This document shows positions 54,261-64,000 of a stretch of DNA of 64,000 nucleotides, piece after piece; within the stretch, counting starts at the first letter, position 1, and the number at the start of each line of letters is the position of its first letter. The notes below the pieces were generated by a model, which was given only the letters and a program-made list of their open reading frames with translations, was not told the DNA's origin and made no database searches. Source of the stretch: Stenotrophomonas sp. ZAC14D1_NAIMI4_1 (GTDB taxonomy: Bacteria; Pseudomonadota; Gammaproteobacteria; Xanthomonadales; Xanthomonadaceae); contig NZ_CP026001.1 of NCBI RefSeq assembly GCF_003086775.1, positions 2,072,407 through 2,136,406 of the forward strand. Reading direction: 5' to 3'. Made by a program: the position numbers and the translations under genes.

Positions 54261-55658
54261 GTGATCAAGCCCCGTACCCCGCCCGGCACCCTTGAACTGT
54301 TGCCGCGCGAGCAGATTGCGTTCCAGCGCATGCTGGACGTCATCCGCCGCAACTACGAGCGCTTCGGGTTCCTGCCGGTGGAAACGCCGGTGTTCGAGCT
54401 GTCCGACGTGCTGCTGACCAAGTCCGGTGGCGAAACCGAGCGCCAGGTGTACTTCGTGCAGTCCACCGGCGCGCTGGCCAATGCTGCCGAGTCGGGCGAC
54501 CGTTCGCTGCCGGAGATGGCCCTGCGCTTCGACCTGACCGTGCCGCTGGCGCGTTACGTGGCCGAGCACGAGCACGAGCTGACCTTCCCGTTCCGCCGCT
54601 ACCAGATGCAGCGCGTGTACCGTGGCGAGCGCGCCCAGCGCGGCCGTTTCCGCGAGTTCTACCAGTGCGACATCGACGTGATCGGCAAGGACAGCCTGAG
54701 CGTGCGCTATGACGCTGAAGTGCTGGCCGTCATCCACGCCGTGTTCTCCGAGCTGCGCATCGGTGATTTCAGCATCCAGTTGAACAACCGCAAGCTGATG
54801 CGTGGCTTCTTCGAAAGCCTGGGCGTGGCCGAAGGCGAGCGCCAGCTGGCCGTGCTGCGCGAGGTGGACAAGCTGGACAAGCGCGGCGCCGATTACGTGC
54901 GCGAGACGCTGGTGGGCGAGGGCTTCGAGATTCCGGCCGAACAGGTCGAGAAGATCCTGGCGTTCGTTGCTGTGCGTTCGAAGGGCCATGACGATGCGCT
55001 GGCGCAGCTGGCAGCCCTGGAAGCGGGCGCGGCATCGTCGGAAACCCTGCGCAATGGCGTTGCCGAGCTGCGCGAAGTGCTGCAGCTGGTGCAGGCGCTG
55101 GGCGTGCCGGAAACCGCGTACTGCCTGAACTTCTCCATCGCCCGTGGCTTGGATTACTACACCGGCACCGTCTACGAGACCACGCTGACCGACCACCCGC
55201 AGATCGGCTCGATCTGTTCGGGCGGCCGTTATGAAGACCTGGCCAGCCACTACAGCAAGTCCAAGCTGCCGGGCGTGGGCATTTCCATCGGCCTGTCGCG
55301 CCTGTTCTGGCAGCTGCGCGAAGCCGGCCTGATCGATGGCATCGAAGCCAGCAGCGTGCAGGCACTGGTGGCATTGATGGACGAGCAGGGCATGGCGCAG
55401 TCGCTGGACATTGCCCGCCGCCTGCGCAGTGGTGGCATCAACACCGAAGTGCAGATGGAGCCGAAGAAGATCGGCAAGCAGTTCCAGTACGCGGCCAAGG
55501 CCGGCATCCGCTTCGTGGTCCTGGCTGGCGAAGACGAACTCGCCCGTGGCGTGGTGGCGGTGAAGGACCTGGTGCGCGAGCAGCAGTTCGAAGTTTCCCG
55601 CGATGAACTGGCCAGCACCCTGCAGGTCGAGCTGGAGCAGTCGAAGGTCATGGCGTGA
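54261..55658 (+). CDS. hisS: Histidyl-tRNA synthetase
   Basis: A 465-residue class II synthetase that charges tRNA-His. Motif 2 is [20 protein letters not shown], the histidine-specific motif is [13 protein letters not shown], and [15 protein letters not shown] is motif 3; the C-terminal anticodon domain ([20 protein letters not shown] to LASTLQVEL) is present. GTG start preceded by AGGAG. It is longer than the E. coli enzyme (424 residues). The next gene's GTG overlaps its stop. Confidence 0.95.
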   Translation: MIKPRTPPGTLELLPREQIAFQRMLDVIRRNYERFGFLPVETPVFELSDVLLTKSGGETERQVYFVQSTGALANAAESGDRSLPEMALRFDLTVPLARYVAEHEHELTFPFRRYQMQRVYRGERAQRGRFREFYQCDIDVIGKDSLSVRYDAEVLAVIHAVFSELRIGDFSIQLNNRKLMRGFFESLGVAEGERQLAVLREVDKLDKRGADYVRETLVGEGFEIPAEQVEKILAFVAVRSKGHDDALAQLAALEAGAASSETLRNGVAELREVLQLVQALGVPETAYCLNFSIARGLDYYTGTVYETTLTDHPQIGSICSGGRYEDLASHYSKSKLPGVGISIGLSRLFWQLREAGLIDGIEASSVQALVALMDEQGMAQSLDIARRLRSGGINTEVQMEPKKIGKQFQYAAKAGIRFVVLAGEDELARGVVAVKDLVREQQFEVSRDELASTLQVELEQSKVMA

Positions 55659-55951
55659 TACGGGCCGCCGCAGGGGCGCTGAGCGTGCTCCTGCTGGCGG
55701 GTTGCCAGAGTGATCCCGCGCTGCGCAGCGCCCGGATCGGGAAGGCGCAGTACCGGTTGCAGGTTGATCGTTGCCATGTGATCGACCGCGCGCAGCTTGA
55801 GGCGGACTTGCGGGCCCTGGCCTCGGGGGCGTGTCCTGCAGGCGCAGGGGCGTTGGAGAACATCCAGCCCCTGCCGAGCCGGCAGGGCAGCCTGTTCGGG
55901 GAGTGCCTGCGGCGCGGCGCGCTGCAGGCGGAGGTCCGCTGCCAGCCCTGA
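55655..55951 (+). CDS. Small lipoprotein overlapping the end of hisS
   Basis: A 98-residue protein starting with a GTG that overlaps the hisS stop (GTGA). It has a short signal and lipobox ([10 protein letters not shown]), then 80 residues with four Cys ([33 protein letters not shown]). I do not recognise it. Translational coupling to hisS is certain in arrangement but the functional link is obscure. A terminator follows 31 bases later. Confidence 0.65.
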   Translation: MIRAAAGALSVLLLAGCQSDPALRSARIGKAQYRLQVDRCHVIDRAQLEADLRALASGACPAGAGALENIQPLPSRQGSLFGECLRRGALQAEVRCQP

Positions 55952-55982
55952 GCGCCGCCAGCGGCGTGATTTCAACGTAGAA

Positions 55983-56011
55983 CGCCCACCACCCGGTGGG
56001 CGTTTTCGTTT
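55983..56011 (+). terminator. Terminator after hisS and lipoprotein
   Basis: CGCCCACC-ACC-CGGTGGGCG stem followed by TTTTCGTTT. A standard intrinsic terminator for the hisS transcript. Confidence 0.85.
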
Positions 56012-56020
56012 CGGGGAAAG

Positions 56021-56044
56021 CAGTCGAGCATGGCTCGACTCTAC
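56021..56044 (-). repeat. SMAG-like GTAG stem-loop
   Basis: On the minus strand GTAGAGTCGAGCCATGCTCG then ACTG; a GTAG head with GTCGAGC/GCTCGAC arms. Confidence 0.75.
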
Positions 56045-56097
56045 AAAAGCCGGATCCACCCCGCCAACCCTTAGTAGCCCAGCTTTTGCCTTTGAGG

Positions 56098-56121
56098 CTG
56101 CCGGCCAGCGGCCGGCACTAC
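56098..56121 (-). repeat. SMAG-like GTAG stem-loop
   Basis: On the minus strand GTAGTGCCGGCCGCTGGCCG then GCAG, the same sequence class as the copies at 53325 and 63633 but in opposite orientation. Confidence 0.75.
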
Positions 56122-56169
56122 CGTGGGTAGAGGGATCCCTCGATTTGACGCACTGCGCAAGAATGCGCT

Positions 56170-56193
56170 AATGTACTAACACGCTATTACATT
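56170..56193. promoter_or_regulatory. Palindrome upstream of the TrpR-like gene and his operon
   Basis: A 24-base element with perfect AATGTA/TACATT ends and 9 of 12 symmetric positions overall (inner part CTAACACGCTAT). It ends 18 bases before the GTG at 56212. An A+T-rich palindrome here is best explained as the operator of the TrpR-like protein it precedes, or of another his regulator. Confidence 0.5.
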
Positions 56194-56211
56194 GATGCAA
56201 GAAATCCGCCC

Positions 56212-56520
56212 GTGAAAGCCCGCCCCGACATCACCGCCAAAGACCCGCAGGCCGACCTGGAAGCCTTGGCCCAGGCTTTTGCTGCCCTGCGCGAACCGGC
56301 CCAGGTCGAGGCCTTCCTGCGTGACCTCTGCACCCCGGCCGAGCTGGAAGCCATGGCCGACCGCTGGAAAGTGGTGCCGCTGCTGCAGCAGGGCGTGCCT
56401 TACCGTGAGATCCACGAACGCACCGGCGTCAGCGTGACCACCACCGGACGGGTCGCACGCACGCTTGAGCATGGCCATCGAGGCTATGCCGCTGCCATCG
56501 ACCGCCTTGCTTCGCGCTGA
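56212..56520 (+). CDS. TrpR-like YerC/YecD family regulator heading the his operon
   Basis: A 102-residue all-helical protein of the TrpR superfamily. Its helix-turn-helix is [20 protein letters not shown] after the [18 protein letters not shown] helix typical of YerC/YecD. As I recall, comparative work has proposed members of this family as repressors of histidine genes (HisR). Here the gene immediately precedes hisG (34 bases) with a palindrome in front, which supports autoregulation of the whole operon. GTG start, chosen because the conserved region begins soon after; no in-frame ATG is available. Confidence 0.85.
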   Translation: MKARPDITAKDPQADLEALAQAFAALREPAQVEAFLRDLCTPAELEAMADRWKVVPLLQQGVPYREIHERTGVSVTTTGRVARTLEHGHRGYAAAIDRLASR

Positions 56521-56554
56521 CCCGCGCCCCGTACCGAACTTCGAGACCTCCCCC

Positions 56555-57466
56555 ATGAGTGCAACCCAGGCAGCGCCGGCGCGAGACCGGCTGCGTATCG
56601 CCATCCAGAAGAGTGGCCGTCTGGCCGAACCCGCCCGCAACCTGCTCAGCGCCTGCGGCCTGAGCTGGCGCGAAAGCCGCGACAAGCTGTTCTGCTACGG
56701 CGAATCGCTGCCGGTGGACCTGCTGCTGGTGCGCGACGACGACATCCCCGGCCTGATCGCCGATGGCGTCTGCGACCTTGGCATCGTCGGCCGCAACGAA
56801 CTGGACGAACAGGCCGCCGCGCGCCGCCAGATCGGCCTGCCCGACGCCTACCAGGCCCTGCGCGGGCTCGGCTTCGGCCAGTGCCGGCTGATGCTGGCCG
56901 TGCCCGAGGAATGGCAGTGGGAAGGCCCGGCGCAGCTGGCCGGTACCCGCATCGCCACCAGCTACCCGGCCATCCTCAAGCAGTGGCTGGCCGAGCAGGG
57001 CGTGGACGCACAGGTGGTCGAGCTCTCCGGTTCGGTGGAAATCGCCCCGCGCCTGGGCACCGCCGAGCTGATCTGCGACCTCGTGTCCAGCGGCGCCACC
57101 CTGCGCGCCAACCAGCTCACCCCGGTGCACAACCTGCTGGACAGTGAAGCCGTGCTGGCCGGTGCGGTGCGCGTGCCCGACGACGCACGTGCCGGGCTGC
57201 GCAGCATGCTGCTGCGGCGCCTGGACGGCGTGGTGCAGAAGCAGGACCGCAAGCTGCTGATGTTCCGTGCCAGCGAAGACCGCGTGGATGCGTTGGCGCA
57301 GCTGCTGGCCGATGCCGAACCGTTGGTGCGTTTGCCTGCAGATGGCGGTGCACTGCGCCTGCAGACCATGTGCCCGGGTCCGCTGACCTGGCAGCGCATG
57401 GAAGAACTGGAGCGCGCCGGCGCACAGGGCCTGATGGTATTGAGCGTGGAGCGGTCGCTGGCATGA
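56555..57466 (+). CDS. hisG: ATP phosphoribosyltransferase
   Basis: A 303-residue HisG catalysing the first, feedback-inhibited step of histidine synthesis. Motifs include [33 protein letters not shown] and [20 protein letters not shown]. The C-terminal ~70 residues ([20 protein letters not shown]) form the ACT-like regulatory domain of the long form, so no HisZ partner is required. ATG at 56555; ATGA overlap with hisD. Confidence 0.97.
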   Translation: MSATQAAPARDRLRIAIQKSGRLAEPARNLLSACGLSWRESRDKLFCYGESLPVDLLLVRDDDIPGLIADGVCDLGIVGRNELDEQAAARRQIGLPDAYQALRGLGFGQCRLMLAVPEEWQWEGPAQLAGTRIATSYPAILKQWLAEQGVDAQVVELSGSVEIAPRLGTAELICDLVSSGATLRANQLTPVHNLLDSEAVLAGAVRVPDDARAGLRSMLLRRLDGVVQKQDRKLLMFRASEDRVDALAQLLADAEPLVRLPADGGALRLQTMCPGPLTWQRMEELERAGAQGLMVLSVERSLA

Positions 57467-58758
57467 ATCGTCTGATCTGGTCGCAACTTGATGAAGCCGC
57501 GCGCAGCGCGGCGCTGACCCGCCCGGTGCAGACCGTGGCGCAGCAGACCCGCGATGCCGTGGCCGCGCTGATCGCACAGGTGCGCGCGCAGGGGGACGAG
57601 GCGCTGCGCGCCATCACCGCCCGTTTCGATCGGGTGGAACTGTCGTCGTTTGAAGTCAGCGACGCCGAATTTGCCGCCGCCGAAGCCGCCGTTCCGGCCG
57701 AGCTGCGCCAGGCCATGGTCGAAGCCGCCGAGCGCATCACGCGCTTCCACGAAGCGGGCATGGGCAAGGGCTATTCGGTGGAAACCGCGCCCGGCGTCGT
57801 CTGCGAACGCATGCTGCGACCGATCGGCCGCGTCGGTCTGTACGTGCCGGCCGGCAGTGCGCCGCTGCCGTCCACCGCGCTGATGCTGGGCGTGCCGGCG
57901 CAACTGGCCGGCTGCCCGCAGGTCGTGCTGTGCACGCCGCCGCGCACCGATGGCACGGCCGATCCGGCGGTGCTGGTGGCTGCGCGCCTGACCGGCGTGC
58001 AGCGCGTATTCAAGCTGGGTGGTGCCCAGGCCATCGCTGCGATGGCCTACGGTACGGCCAGCATCCCGGCCTGTGACAAGCTGTTCGGGCCGGGCAACAG
58101 CTTCGTCACCGAAGCCAAGCAGCAGGTCGCACAGGACGGCGCCGCCGCCATCGACATGCCGGCCGGTCCTTCGGAAGTGCTGGTCATCGCCGATGCCGGT
58201 GCCAATCCGGCGTTCGTGGCGGCTGACCTGCTGTCGCAGGCCGAGCACGGCCCGGATTCGCAGGTGCTGCTGCTGACCGACGATGCCGCGATGGTCGCTG
58301 CGGTCGAGGCGGAAGTGGAGCGCCAGGTCGCGCTGCTGCCGCGCCAGGACATCGCACGCCTGGCCTTGTCGGCCTCGCGCCTGATCCAGGTGGATGCGCT
58401 GGCGGACGCCTTCGCGATCAGCAACCGCTACGCCCCCGAGCACCTGATCCTGGCGTTGCGCGAGCCGCGCGACTGGCTGGGCCAGGTGCAGGCCGCCGGC
58501 TCGGTGTTCCTTGGCGATTACACCCCCGAGGCACTGGGCGACTACTGCAGCGGCACCAACCACGTGCTGCCCACTGCCGGTGCCGCACGCGCCTACAGCG
58601 GCGTCAGCGTCGCCAGCTTCCAGAACCTGATCAGCGTGCAGAGCGCCAGCGCCGCTGGCCTGGCCGCGATCGGCGGTTGCGCGCGCATCATTGCCAGCGC
58701 CGAAGGCCTCGACGCACACGAACGTGCGGTGGCCCTGCGCATGGAGGCCGCGGCATGA
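57463..58758 (+). CDS. hisD: Histidinol dehydrogenase
   Basis: A 431-residue zinc- and NAD-dependent enzyme oxidising histidinol to histidine. Diagnostic segments are [54 protein letters not shown] and [20 protein letters not shown]; the catalytic Glu-His pair lies in [10 protein letters not shown]. Starts at an ATG overlapping the hisG stop and ends overlapping hisC. Confidence 0.97.
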   Translation: MNRLIWSQLDEAARSAALTRPVQTVAQQTRDAVAALIAQVRAQGDEALRAITARFDRVELSSFEVSDAEFAAAEAAVPAELRQAMVEAAERITRFHEAGMGKGYSVETAPGVVCERMLRPIGRVGLYVPAGSAPLPSTALMLGVPAQLAGCPQVVLCTPPRTDGTADPAVLVAARLTGVQRVFKLGGAQAIAAMAYGTASIPACDKLFGPGNSFVTEAKQQVAQDGAAAIDMPAGPSEVLVIADAGANPAFVAADLLSQAEHGPDSQVLLLTDDAAMVAAVEAEVERQVALLPRQDIARLALSASRLIQVDALADAFAISNRYAPEHLILALREPRDWLGQVQAAGSVFLGDYTPEALGDYCSGTNHVLPTAGAARAYSGVSVASFQNLISVQSASAAGLAAIGGCARIIASAEGLDAHERAVALRMEAAA

Positions 58759-59849
58759 GCGCCGGCATCGATGACGTGCTGGCGCTGGTGCGGCCAGACC
58801 TGCAGGCGTTTACCGGCTACAGTTCGGCACGCAGCGCCGCCGTGCAGGGCGAGGTCTGGTTGAACGCCAATGAATCGGCCTGGGCCAACCCGGCTGATGC
58901 TGCTGGCAGCAGCCGGCGCTACCCCGAGCCGCAGCCGCTGGCGCTGCGCGAAGGCCTGGCGGCGCTGTATGGCGTGCAGCCGCAGCAGTTGCTGGTCGGC
59001 CGTGGCAGCGACGAGGCCATCGATCTGCTGGTGCGCACCCTGTGCGTGCCGGGTCGCGATGGCGTGCTGGTGACCTCGCCGGTGTTCGGCATGTATGCCG
59101 TCTGCGCGCGCCTGCAGGGTGCGCCGTTGATCGACGTGCCGCTGGTCGATGGCGAGGACTGCCTGCGCGCCGATCTCGACGCGGTCACCCGCACGGCACG
59201 GGAGCAGAGTGCGAGGCTGGTCTTCCTGTGCGCGCCCTCCAACCCGGCGGGCAGCGACATCAGCCTGGCCGAGATCGAACGCGTGGCGACTGCACTCCGT
59301 GGGCAGGCGCTGGTGGTGGTTGACGAGGCCTATGTCGAGTATGCGCAGCGTGCCTCGGCGACCACGCTGCTGGACGCGCATGCCAACCTGGCGGTGCTGC
59401 GCACCCTGTCCAAGGCGCACGCACTGGCTGCGGCGCGCATCGGTACCCTCATTGCCGCGCCGGAGCTGATCGCCGTGCTGCGCCGTTGCCAGGCGCCGTA
59501 TCCGGTGCCGACGCCGTGTGCCGAGCTGGCCGTGCAGGCGCTGCAACCGGCCGCCCTGGCGCGTACCGCCGAGCGCGTGGCCACGGTCATCGCCGAGCGC
59601 GAGCGCCTGTCTGTTGCCTTGCCGGGCCTGCCCGGCGTGCGCCGCGTGTACCGCTCGTCCGGCAATTACCTGCTGGTCCGCTTCGCCGATGCGCAGGCCG
59701 CCTTCGATGCGTTGCTGGCTGCCGGAGTGGTGGTGCGTGACCAGCGCGCCGCGCCGCAGCTGGGCGATGCGCTGCGCATCAGCATCGGCAGCCCCGAAGA
59801 GAACGACCGCGTGCTCGCGGCCCTGTCGGCCCGGAGGGCTGCTGCATGA
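58755..59849 (+). CDS. hisC: Histidinol-phosphate aminotransferase
   Basis: A 364-residue class II PLP aminotransferase. The PLP Lys220 is in [17 protein letters not shown]; other conserved parts are [28 protein letters not shown] and [15 protein letters not shown], the last with the PLP-contacting Asn. It makes histidinol phosphate from imidazole acetol phosphate. ATGA overlaps on both sides. Confidence 0.96.
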   Translation: MSAGIDDVLALVRPDLQAFTGYSSARSAAVQGEVWLNANESAWANPADAAGSSRRYPEPQPLALREGLAALYGVQPQQLLVGRGSDEAIDLLVRTLCVPGRDGVLVTSPVFGMYAVCARLQGAPLIDVPLVDGEDCLRADLDAVTRTAREQSARLVFLCAPSNPAGSDISLAEIERVATALRGQALVVVDEAYVEYAQRASATTLLDAHANLAVLRTLSKAHALAAARIGTLIAAPELIAVLRRCQAPYPVPTPCAELAVQALQPAALARTAERVATVIAERERLSVALPGLPGVRRVYRSSGNYLLVRFADAQAAFDALLAAGVVVRDQRAAPQLGDALRISIGSPEENDRVLAALSARRAAA

Positions 59850-60919
59850 CCCCCATCCTGTTCATCGACCGCGACGGTACCCTCATCGAGGAGCCGGCCG
59901 ACTTCCAGATCGACGCCTACGAGAAGCTGCGCTTCGTGCCGCACGTGATCCCGGCGCTGCTGAAGCTGCGCGACGCCGGTTACCAGTTCGTGATCGTCAC
60001 CAACCAGGATGGCCTGGGCAGCGAAAGCTATCCGCGCGCCAGTTTCGACGGCCCCAATGACCTGATGCTGCAGATCTTCGAAAGCCAGGGCATCCGCTTC
60101 CGTGACGTGCTGGTGGACTGCAGCTGGCCGCAGGACAACGCGCCCACCCGCAAGCCGGGCATCGGCCTGATGACCGCCTACCTGCAGGACCGCAGCATCG
60201 ACTGGGCGCGTTCGGGCATGGTCGGCGACCGCATCACCGACCTGCAGTTCGCCGACAACCTCAACATCCGTGGCTTCCAGCTGCGCACCGAGCAGTTCGG
60301 CGGCGAGTGGGACTGGGCGGGCATCGCCCACGCGCTGGCCGACGCACCGCGTACCGCCGTGGTCCAGCGCAACACGAAGGAAACGAAGATCCGCGTCGAA
60401 CTGGACCTGGATCGTGCTGGCGATGCCCACATCTCCACCGGCCTGCCGTTCTTCGACCACATGTTGGAACAGATCGGCAAGCACGGCGGCTTCGCCCTGG
60501 ACATCCAGGCCGAGGGCGACCTGCACATCGACGAGCACCACACCATCGAAGATACGGGGCTGGCCCTGGGCCAGGCGCTGCGCGAGGCGCTGGGTGACAA
60601 GCGTGGCATCGGCCGCTACGGCTTCACCCTGCCGATGGACGAGACGCTGGCCAGCGCCGCGCTGGATTTCAGCGGCCGGCCGTACTTCGTGTTCGAAGGC
60701 GAGTTCAAGCGCGAGCGGGTGGGCGACATGCCGACCGAACTGGTGCCGCACTTCTTCCGTTCGCTGTGCGATGCAAGCGGGCTGAATCTCAACCTGCAGG
60801 TGCGTGGCGACAACGACCACCACAAGGTGGAAGCCTGCTTCAAGGCGCTGGCGCGCGCACTGCGCCCGGCCCTGGCCCGGCAGGGCACCGCGCTGCCGAC
60901 CACCAAGGGGGCGCTGTGA
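59846..60919 (+). CDS. hisB: Bifunctional histidinol-phosphatase / imidazoleglycerol-phosphate dehydratase
   Basis: A 357-residue fusion. The N-terminal HAD phosphatase has [14 protein letters not shown] (Asp8 and Asp10), [12 protein letters not shown] and [14 protein letters not shown]. The C-terminal dehydratase (from about residue 165) has the metal-binding motifs [14 protein letters not shown] and [19 protein letters not shown] and, near the end, [19 protein letters not shown]. This fusion is the form found in gammaproteobacteria. ATGA overlap with hisC and GTGA overlap with hisH. Confidence 0.97.
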   Translation: MTPILFIDRDGTLIEEPADFQIDAYEKLRFVPHVIPALLKLRDAGYQFVIVTNQDGLGSESYPRASFDGPNDLMLQIFESQGIRFRDVLVDCSWPQDNAPTRKPGIGLMTAYLQDRSIDWARSGMVGDRITDLQFADNLNIRGFQLRTEQFGGEWDWAGIAHALADAPRTAVVQRNTKETKIRVELDLDRAGDAHISTGLPFFDHMLEQIGKHGGFALDIQAEGDLHIDEHHTIEDTGLALGQALREALGDKRGIGRYGFTLPMDETLASAALDFSGRPYFVFEGEFKRERVGDMPTELVPHFFRSLCDASGLNLNLQVRGDNDHHKVEACFKALARALRPALARQGTALPTTKGAL

Positions 60920-61518
60920 CTGAAGTCGCTCTGATCGATGCCGGCGGTGCCAATCTTGGTTCGGTGCGTTACGCACTCGAGCGGCTGGGCGCGAGCGTGC
61001 GCCTGGTGCGCGATGCCGATGGCCTGGCTGGCGCGCAGCGGGTGATCCTGCCGGGCGTCGGTGCGGCCGCACCGGGCATGCAGCGCCTGCATGCACAGGG
61101 GCTGGTCGAGCCGCTGCGCCGCCTGGAGGTGCCGCTGATGGGCATCTGCCTGGGCATGCAGCTGCTGTTCGAACGTTCAGAGGAAGCCGGCGTGGACACC
61201 CTGGGGTTGATTCCCGGCGTGGTCCGCAAGCTGGTGCCGGCCTGTGGCATCCGCGTGCCGCACATGGGCTGGAACCGGCTGCTGGCGCTGCGCCCCTCGC
61301 TGCTGCTGCAGGGCGTGCCGGACCGTTCCAGTGCCTATTTCGTGCACAGCTACGCCGCGCCGCTGAACGCCCATACCGTAGCCGCCTGCGACCACGGCGG
61401 CCTGTTCACTGCCGTGATCGAGCAGGGCCGCTACTTCGGCGCCCAGTTCCACCCCGAGCGTTCCGGCGATACCGGTTCGCTGATGCTGCGCAATTTCCTC
61501 GAGGGCACTGCTGCATGA
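60916..61518 (+). CDS. hisH: Imidazole glycerol phosphate synthase, glutaminase subunit
   Basis: A 200-residue class I glutamine amidotransferase giving ammonia to HisF. The nucleophile Cys78 is in [11 protein letters not shown] and the catalytic His179 and Glu181 in [14 protein letters not shown] start overlapping the hisB stop (GTGA). Confidence 0.97.
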   Translation: MTEVALIDAGGANLGSVRYALERLGASVRLVRDADGLAGAQRVILPGVGAAAPGMQRLHAQGLVEPLRRLEVPLMGICLGMQLLFERSEEAGVDTLGLIPGVVRKLVPACGIRVPHMGWNRLLALRPSLLLQGVPDRSSAYFVHSYAAPLNAHTVAACDHGGLFTAVIEQGRYFGAQFHPERSGDTGSLMLRNFLEGTAA

Positions 61519-62249
61519 GTTTCACCGTCTACCCCGCACTGGATATCCGCGAAGGCCGCGTGGTGCGGCTGCGCCAGGGCGACTACGCGCAGGAAACCTC
61601 CTACGGCGACGACCCGCTGCCGCGTGCGCAGGCCTTTGCCGCGCAGGGCGCGCAGTGGATGCACCTGGTCGACCTGGACGCTGCGCGTGCCGGTGGCTAC
61701 ACCCTGGCGCCGCTGCTGGCGGCGATCCGCCAGCACACGCCCCTGCAGGTGCAGACCGGTGGCGGCGTGCGTGGCCGTGACGACGTGGCTCGCATCCTCG
61801 ATGCCGGCGCCCACCGCGTGGTGGTCGGCTCGCTGGCCGTGCGCCGCCCCGATGAAGTGCTGGGCTGGCTGGACGAGTTCGGCGCCGAGCGCATCACCGT
61901 TGCCCTAGATGCCCGCCAGGACGCACAGGGCCAGTGGCAGCTGCCGGTACACGGCTGGACCGAGAACGCCGGGGTGACCCTCGACGACCTGGCCCAGCGC
62001 TACGCGCGGGCCGGCATGCGCCACCTGCTGTGTACCGACATCGCCCGCGACGGCATGCTGGCCGGCCCCAACATCAGCCTCTACAGGCACCTGTCGGCGT
62101 TGCTGCCGGGCGTGGCGGTGCAGGCGTCCGGTGGCATCCGTGACGTGGCCGACGTGGCCGAAGCACGCGCTGCCGGCTGTGGCGGTGCCATCCTCGGCAA
62201 GGCGCTGCTGGAACAGCGCATGGACCTGGGCGAGGCACTGGCATGTTGA
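61515..62249 (+). CDS. hisA: Phosphoribosylformimino-AICAR phosphate isomerase
   Basis: A 244-residue TIM-barrel isomerase. The catalytic Asp pair is in [19 protein letters not shown] (Asp9) and [16 protein letters not shown]; phosphate-binding loops are [17 protein letters not shown] and [16 protein letters not shown]. Catalyses the Amadori-type step before HisF. Overlaps hisH by 4 bases and hisF by 7. Confidence 0.97.
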   Translation: MSFTVYPALDIREGRVVRLRQGDYAQETSYGDDPLPRAQAFAAQGAQWMHLVDLDAARAGGYTLAPLLAAIRQHTPLQVQTGGGVRGRDDVARILDAGAHRVVVGSLAVRRPDEVLGWLDEFGAERITVALDARQDAQGQWQLPVHGWTENAGVTLDDLAQRYARAGMRHLLCTDIARDGMLAGPNISLYRHLSALLPGVAVQASGGIRDVADVAEARAAGCGGAILGKALLEQRMDLGEALAC

Positions 62250-63019
62250 GCCGTCGCATCATTCCCTGCCTGGACGTGCGCGATGGCCGCGTGGTCAAGG
62301 GTGTGCGGTTCCGCGACCACGTCGACATGGGCGACATCGCCGAGCTGGCCCAGCGTTACCGCGACCAGGGGGCCGACGAGCTGGTGTTCTATGACATCGG
62401 CGCAAGCCCCGAGGCACGCTCGGTGGACGTGGCCTGGATCGAGCGCATCGCGCGCCTGATCGACATTCCGTTCTGCGTGGCCGGCGGCATCGACAGCGTT
62501 GAAACCGCGCGCCGGGTGCTGTTCGCCGGTGCGGACAAGGTGTCGATCAATTCGCCCGCACTGGGGCGCCCCGAGCTGATCAGCGAGCTGGCCGGTGAAT
62601 TCGGCGTGCAGTGCGTGGTGGTCGGCGTCGACTCGGTGCGCGAGGCCGACGGCCAGTGGCGCGTGCGCCGCTTCACCGGCGACCCGAGCAAGACCCAGGC
62701 CGTGCCGCTGCGCACCCTGGACTGGATCGCCGAGGCGCAGCGCCGCGGTGCCGGCGAGATCGTACTGAACTGCATGGACAGCGATGGCGTGCGCCGTGGC
62801 TACGATGTTGAACAGCTGCGCCAGGCGCGGGCCGTGTGCAACGTCCCGCTCATCGCCTCCGGCGGTGCCGGGGCGATGGAGCACTTCGCGCAGGCCTTCG
62901 ACCAGGCCGACGTGGACGGTGCGCTGGCCGCCAGCGTGTTCCACAGCGGTGCCATTGCCATTGCGGATTTGAAGCGCTACCTGCGCGAACAGCAGATCGA
63001 GGTTCGAGATGTCTATTGA
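62243..63019 (+). CDS. hisF: Imidazole glycerol phosphate synthase, cyclase subunit
   Basis: A 258-residue TIM barrel that makes imidazole glycerol phosphate and AICAR with ammonia from HisH. Catalytic Asp11 is in [17 protein letters not shown] and Asp131 in [26 protein letters not shown] is the phosphate loop. Overlaps hisA and hisIE. Confidence 0.97.
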   Translation: MLSRRIIPCLDVRDGRVVKGVRFRDHVDMGDIAELAQRYRDQGADELVFYDIGASPEARSVDVAWIERIARLIDIPFCVAGGIDSVETARRVLFAGADKVSINSPALGRPELISELAGEFGVQCVVVGVDSVREADGQWRVRRFTGDPSKTQAVPLRTLDWIAEAQRRGAGEIVLNCMDSDGVRRGYDVEQLRQARAVCNVPLIASGGAGAMEHFAQAFDQADVDGALAASVFHSGAIAIADLKRYLREQQIEVRDVY

Positions 63020-63629
63020 AGTACGCCCGTCGCCGCAGGCGCTGGAATCGCTGGACTGGGCCAAGGGCGATGGCCTCCTGCCGGCCGTGGTGCAGGATGC
63101 CGACACCCTGCAGGTGCTGATGCTGGGCTATGTCAACGCCGAGTCGCTGCACATCACCCAGGTCACCGGGCACATGACCTTCTACAGCCGCAGCAAGCAG
63201 CGCCTGTGGACCAAGGGCGAGCAGTCCGGCCACGTGCTGGCGGTGCAGTCGATCAGCGTGGACTGCGATGCTGACACCGTGCTGGTGCTGGCCCGTCCGG
63301 CCGGCCCGACCTGCCACACCGGTGCCGAAAGCTGCTTCGATGGTGCGCCGAAGGACTTCCTGGGCGGCCTGGGCCAGCTGGTGGCAGTGCGCGAAGCACA
63401 GCGCCCGCAAGGCAGCTACACCACGTCGTTGTTCGAAGGTGGTATCCGCCGCATCGCGCAGAAGGTGGGCGAGGAGGGCGTGGAAACCGCGCTGGCTGCC
63501 GTCGCCCAGGATGACGAGGCCCTGCTGGGTGAGTCCGCCGACCTGCTGTACCACCTGCTGGTGCTGCTGCGCGCGCGTGGGCTGTCGCTGGATGATGCGC
63601 GGGCGGTACTGGAAATGCGCCATCGTTGA
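63009..63629 (+). CDS. hisI: Bifunctional phosphoribosyl-AMP cyclohydrolase / phosphoribosyl-ATP pyrophosphatase
   Basis: A 206-residue HisIE fusion. The cyclohydrolase part has [40 protein letters not shown] and metal ligands in [10 protein letters not shown] and [11 protein letters not shown]. The C-terminal MazG-like pyrophosphatase (from about residue 115) has [20 protein letters not shown] and [16 protein letters not shown]. These are the second and third steps of the pathway. It ends the operon, overlapping hisF by 11 bases. Confidence 0.97.
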   Translation: MSIEVRPSPQALESLDWAKGDGLLPAVVQDADTLQVLMLGYVNAESLHITQVTGHMTFYSRSKQRLWTKGEQSGHVLAVQSISVDCDADTVLVLARPAGPTCHTGAESCFDGAPKDFLGGLGQLVAVREAQRPQGSYTTSLFEGGIRRIAQKVGEEGVETALAAVAQDDEALLGESADLLYHLLVLLRARGLSLDDARAVLEMRHR

Positions 63630-63632
63630 GCG

Positions 63633-63656
63633 GTAGTGCCGGCCGCTGGCCGGCAA
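63633..63656 (+). repeat. SMAG-like GTAG stem-loop after the his operon
   Basis: GTAGTGCCGGCCGCTGGCCG followed by GCAA, starting 3 bases after the hisI stop. Same class as the copy after thrC; likely the 3' end structure of the his mRNA. Confidence 0.75.
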
Positions 63657-63732
63657 CCACCGGGCGACACCGCGTGCGCGATGTCATCAACGGAATCTAC
63701 AATGGGCGGTCTTTCTTCCCCGGACCGCCCCC

Positions 63733-64000
63733 ATGAAACTGCCCGCCGCCTGGCTGTACTGCCTGTTGCTGACTTCGCCGGCCTGGGCCGCCGACACGGT
63801 GGTCAGCGGCAAGGTCTATCTTGAACGCGACGGCAAGCCCGGCCGCGGCGCGACCGACCCGGGCCTGGCCGGCGTGCAGGTCTCCAATGGCGAAACCATC
63901 GTCAAGACCGCCGCCGATGGCGGCTACAGCCTGCCGGTGCGCGACGGGCAGACGGTGTTCGTGATCAAGCCGGATACGTACTCGTTCCCGAAGGCGGCCG
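63733..64000 (+). CDS. Secreted calcineurin-like phosphoesterase, N-terminal fragment
   Basis: Only the first 89 codons are in the window. A signal peptide (LYCLLLTSPAWA) is followed by a carboxypeptidase-regulatory/SdrD-type beta domain (VVSGKVYLERDGKPGRGATD; GLAGVQVSNGETIVKTAADG; GYSLPVRDGQTVFVIKPDTY). This N-terminal unit precedes metallophosphoesterase domains in periplasmic proteins of Xanthomonadaceae, which is why I suggest the name, but the catalytic part is beyond the window. The gene appears monocistronic. Confidence 0.55.
   Translation, partial: MKLPAAWLYCLLLTSPAWAADTVVSGKVYLERDGKPGRGATDPGLAGVQVSNGETIVKTAADGGYSLPVRDGQTVFVIKPDTYSFPKAA

Overview
The window is GC-rich (roughly two thirds G+C), densely packed chromosomal DNA from a gammaproteobacterium of the Xanthomonadaceae, most likely a Stenotrophomonas of the S. 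maltophilia complex. The assignment rests on gene content and order (thrL-thrABC, a TrpR-like gene heading hisGDCBHAFIE, a gfc/yjb-type exopolysaccharide block) and on the many short stem-loop repeats beginning with GTAG, which match the SMAG repeats described for S. maltophilia. No database search was possible, so every name below is read from protein motifs and gene neighbourhood.

Layout. 1-7.7 kb: a flavin reductase (cut by the window edge), a DUF3088 protein, two luciferase-like monooxygenases, an M20 deacylase, a GNAT acetyltransferase, a fused permease/ATPase and a solute-binding protein. Together they resemble the Bacillus ytm/ytn and yxe operons for S-modified cysteine salvage. 7.7-14.9 kb: a frameshifted discoidin/glucoamylase-like gene, a HicA-like/helix-turn-helix pair, a metallo-beta-lactamase-fold hydrolase divergent from a TetR regulator with two palindromes between them, and an APH-family kinase. 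14.9-15.5 kb: a nested inverted-repeat block without genes. 15.5-22 kb (minus strand): EamA permease, murB, pyrD, a methyltransferase, a DUF4190 protein, an SDR and amaB. 22-30.4 kb: exopolysaccharide genes (initiating sugar transferase, low-Mr tyrosine phosphatase, yjbE-wza-yjbF-yjbG-yjbH) and a PAP2 phosphatase.

30.5-35.1 kb: tRNA-Arg(CCT) followed by a 4.4 kb island bounded by a 51-bp copy of the tRNA 3' end. It has no integrase; it holds a decayed phage gene and four unrecognised genes, at least three of them membrane proteins. This is the most accessory part of the window. 35.2-44.4 kb: small proteins, a MarC protein, and a signalling cluster (PAS kinase plus receiver, divergent from a GAF hybrid kinase, CheR, CheB and receiver-kinase operon, then a BLUF photoreceptor).

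44.5-48.2 kb: a secreted Ntn-hydrolase, a secreted two-repeat protein, an AraC regulator and an EamA exporter. 48.3-53.3 kb: thr operon with its leader peptide. 53.3-56 kb: FNR-like regulator, hisS and a small lipoprotein. 56.2-63.6 kb: TrpR-like regulator and a complete, tightly overlapping his operon. The window ends in the start of a probable secreted phosphoesterase.

Most genes are ordinary core genes. The points that stand out are the tRNA island and its unknown genes, the HicA-like pair with a palindromic operator, the palindromes upstream of the tetR and his operons, the frameshifted glycosidase, and GTAG repeats that supply stop codons or lie inside a reading frame.
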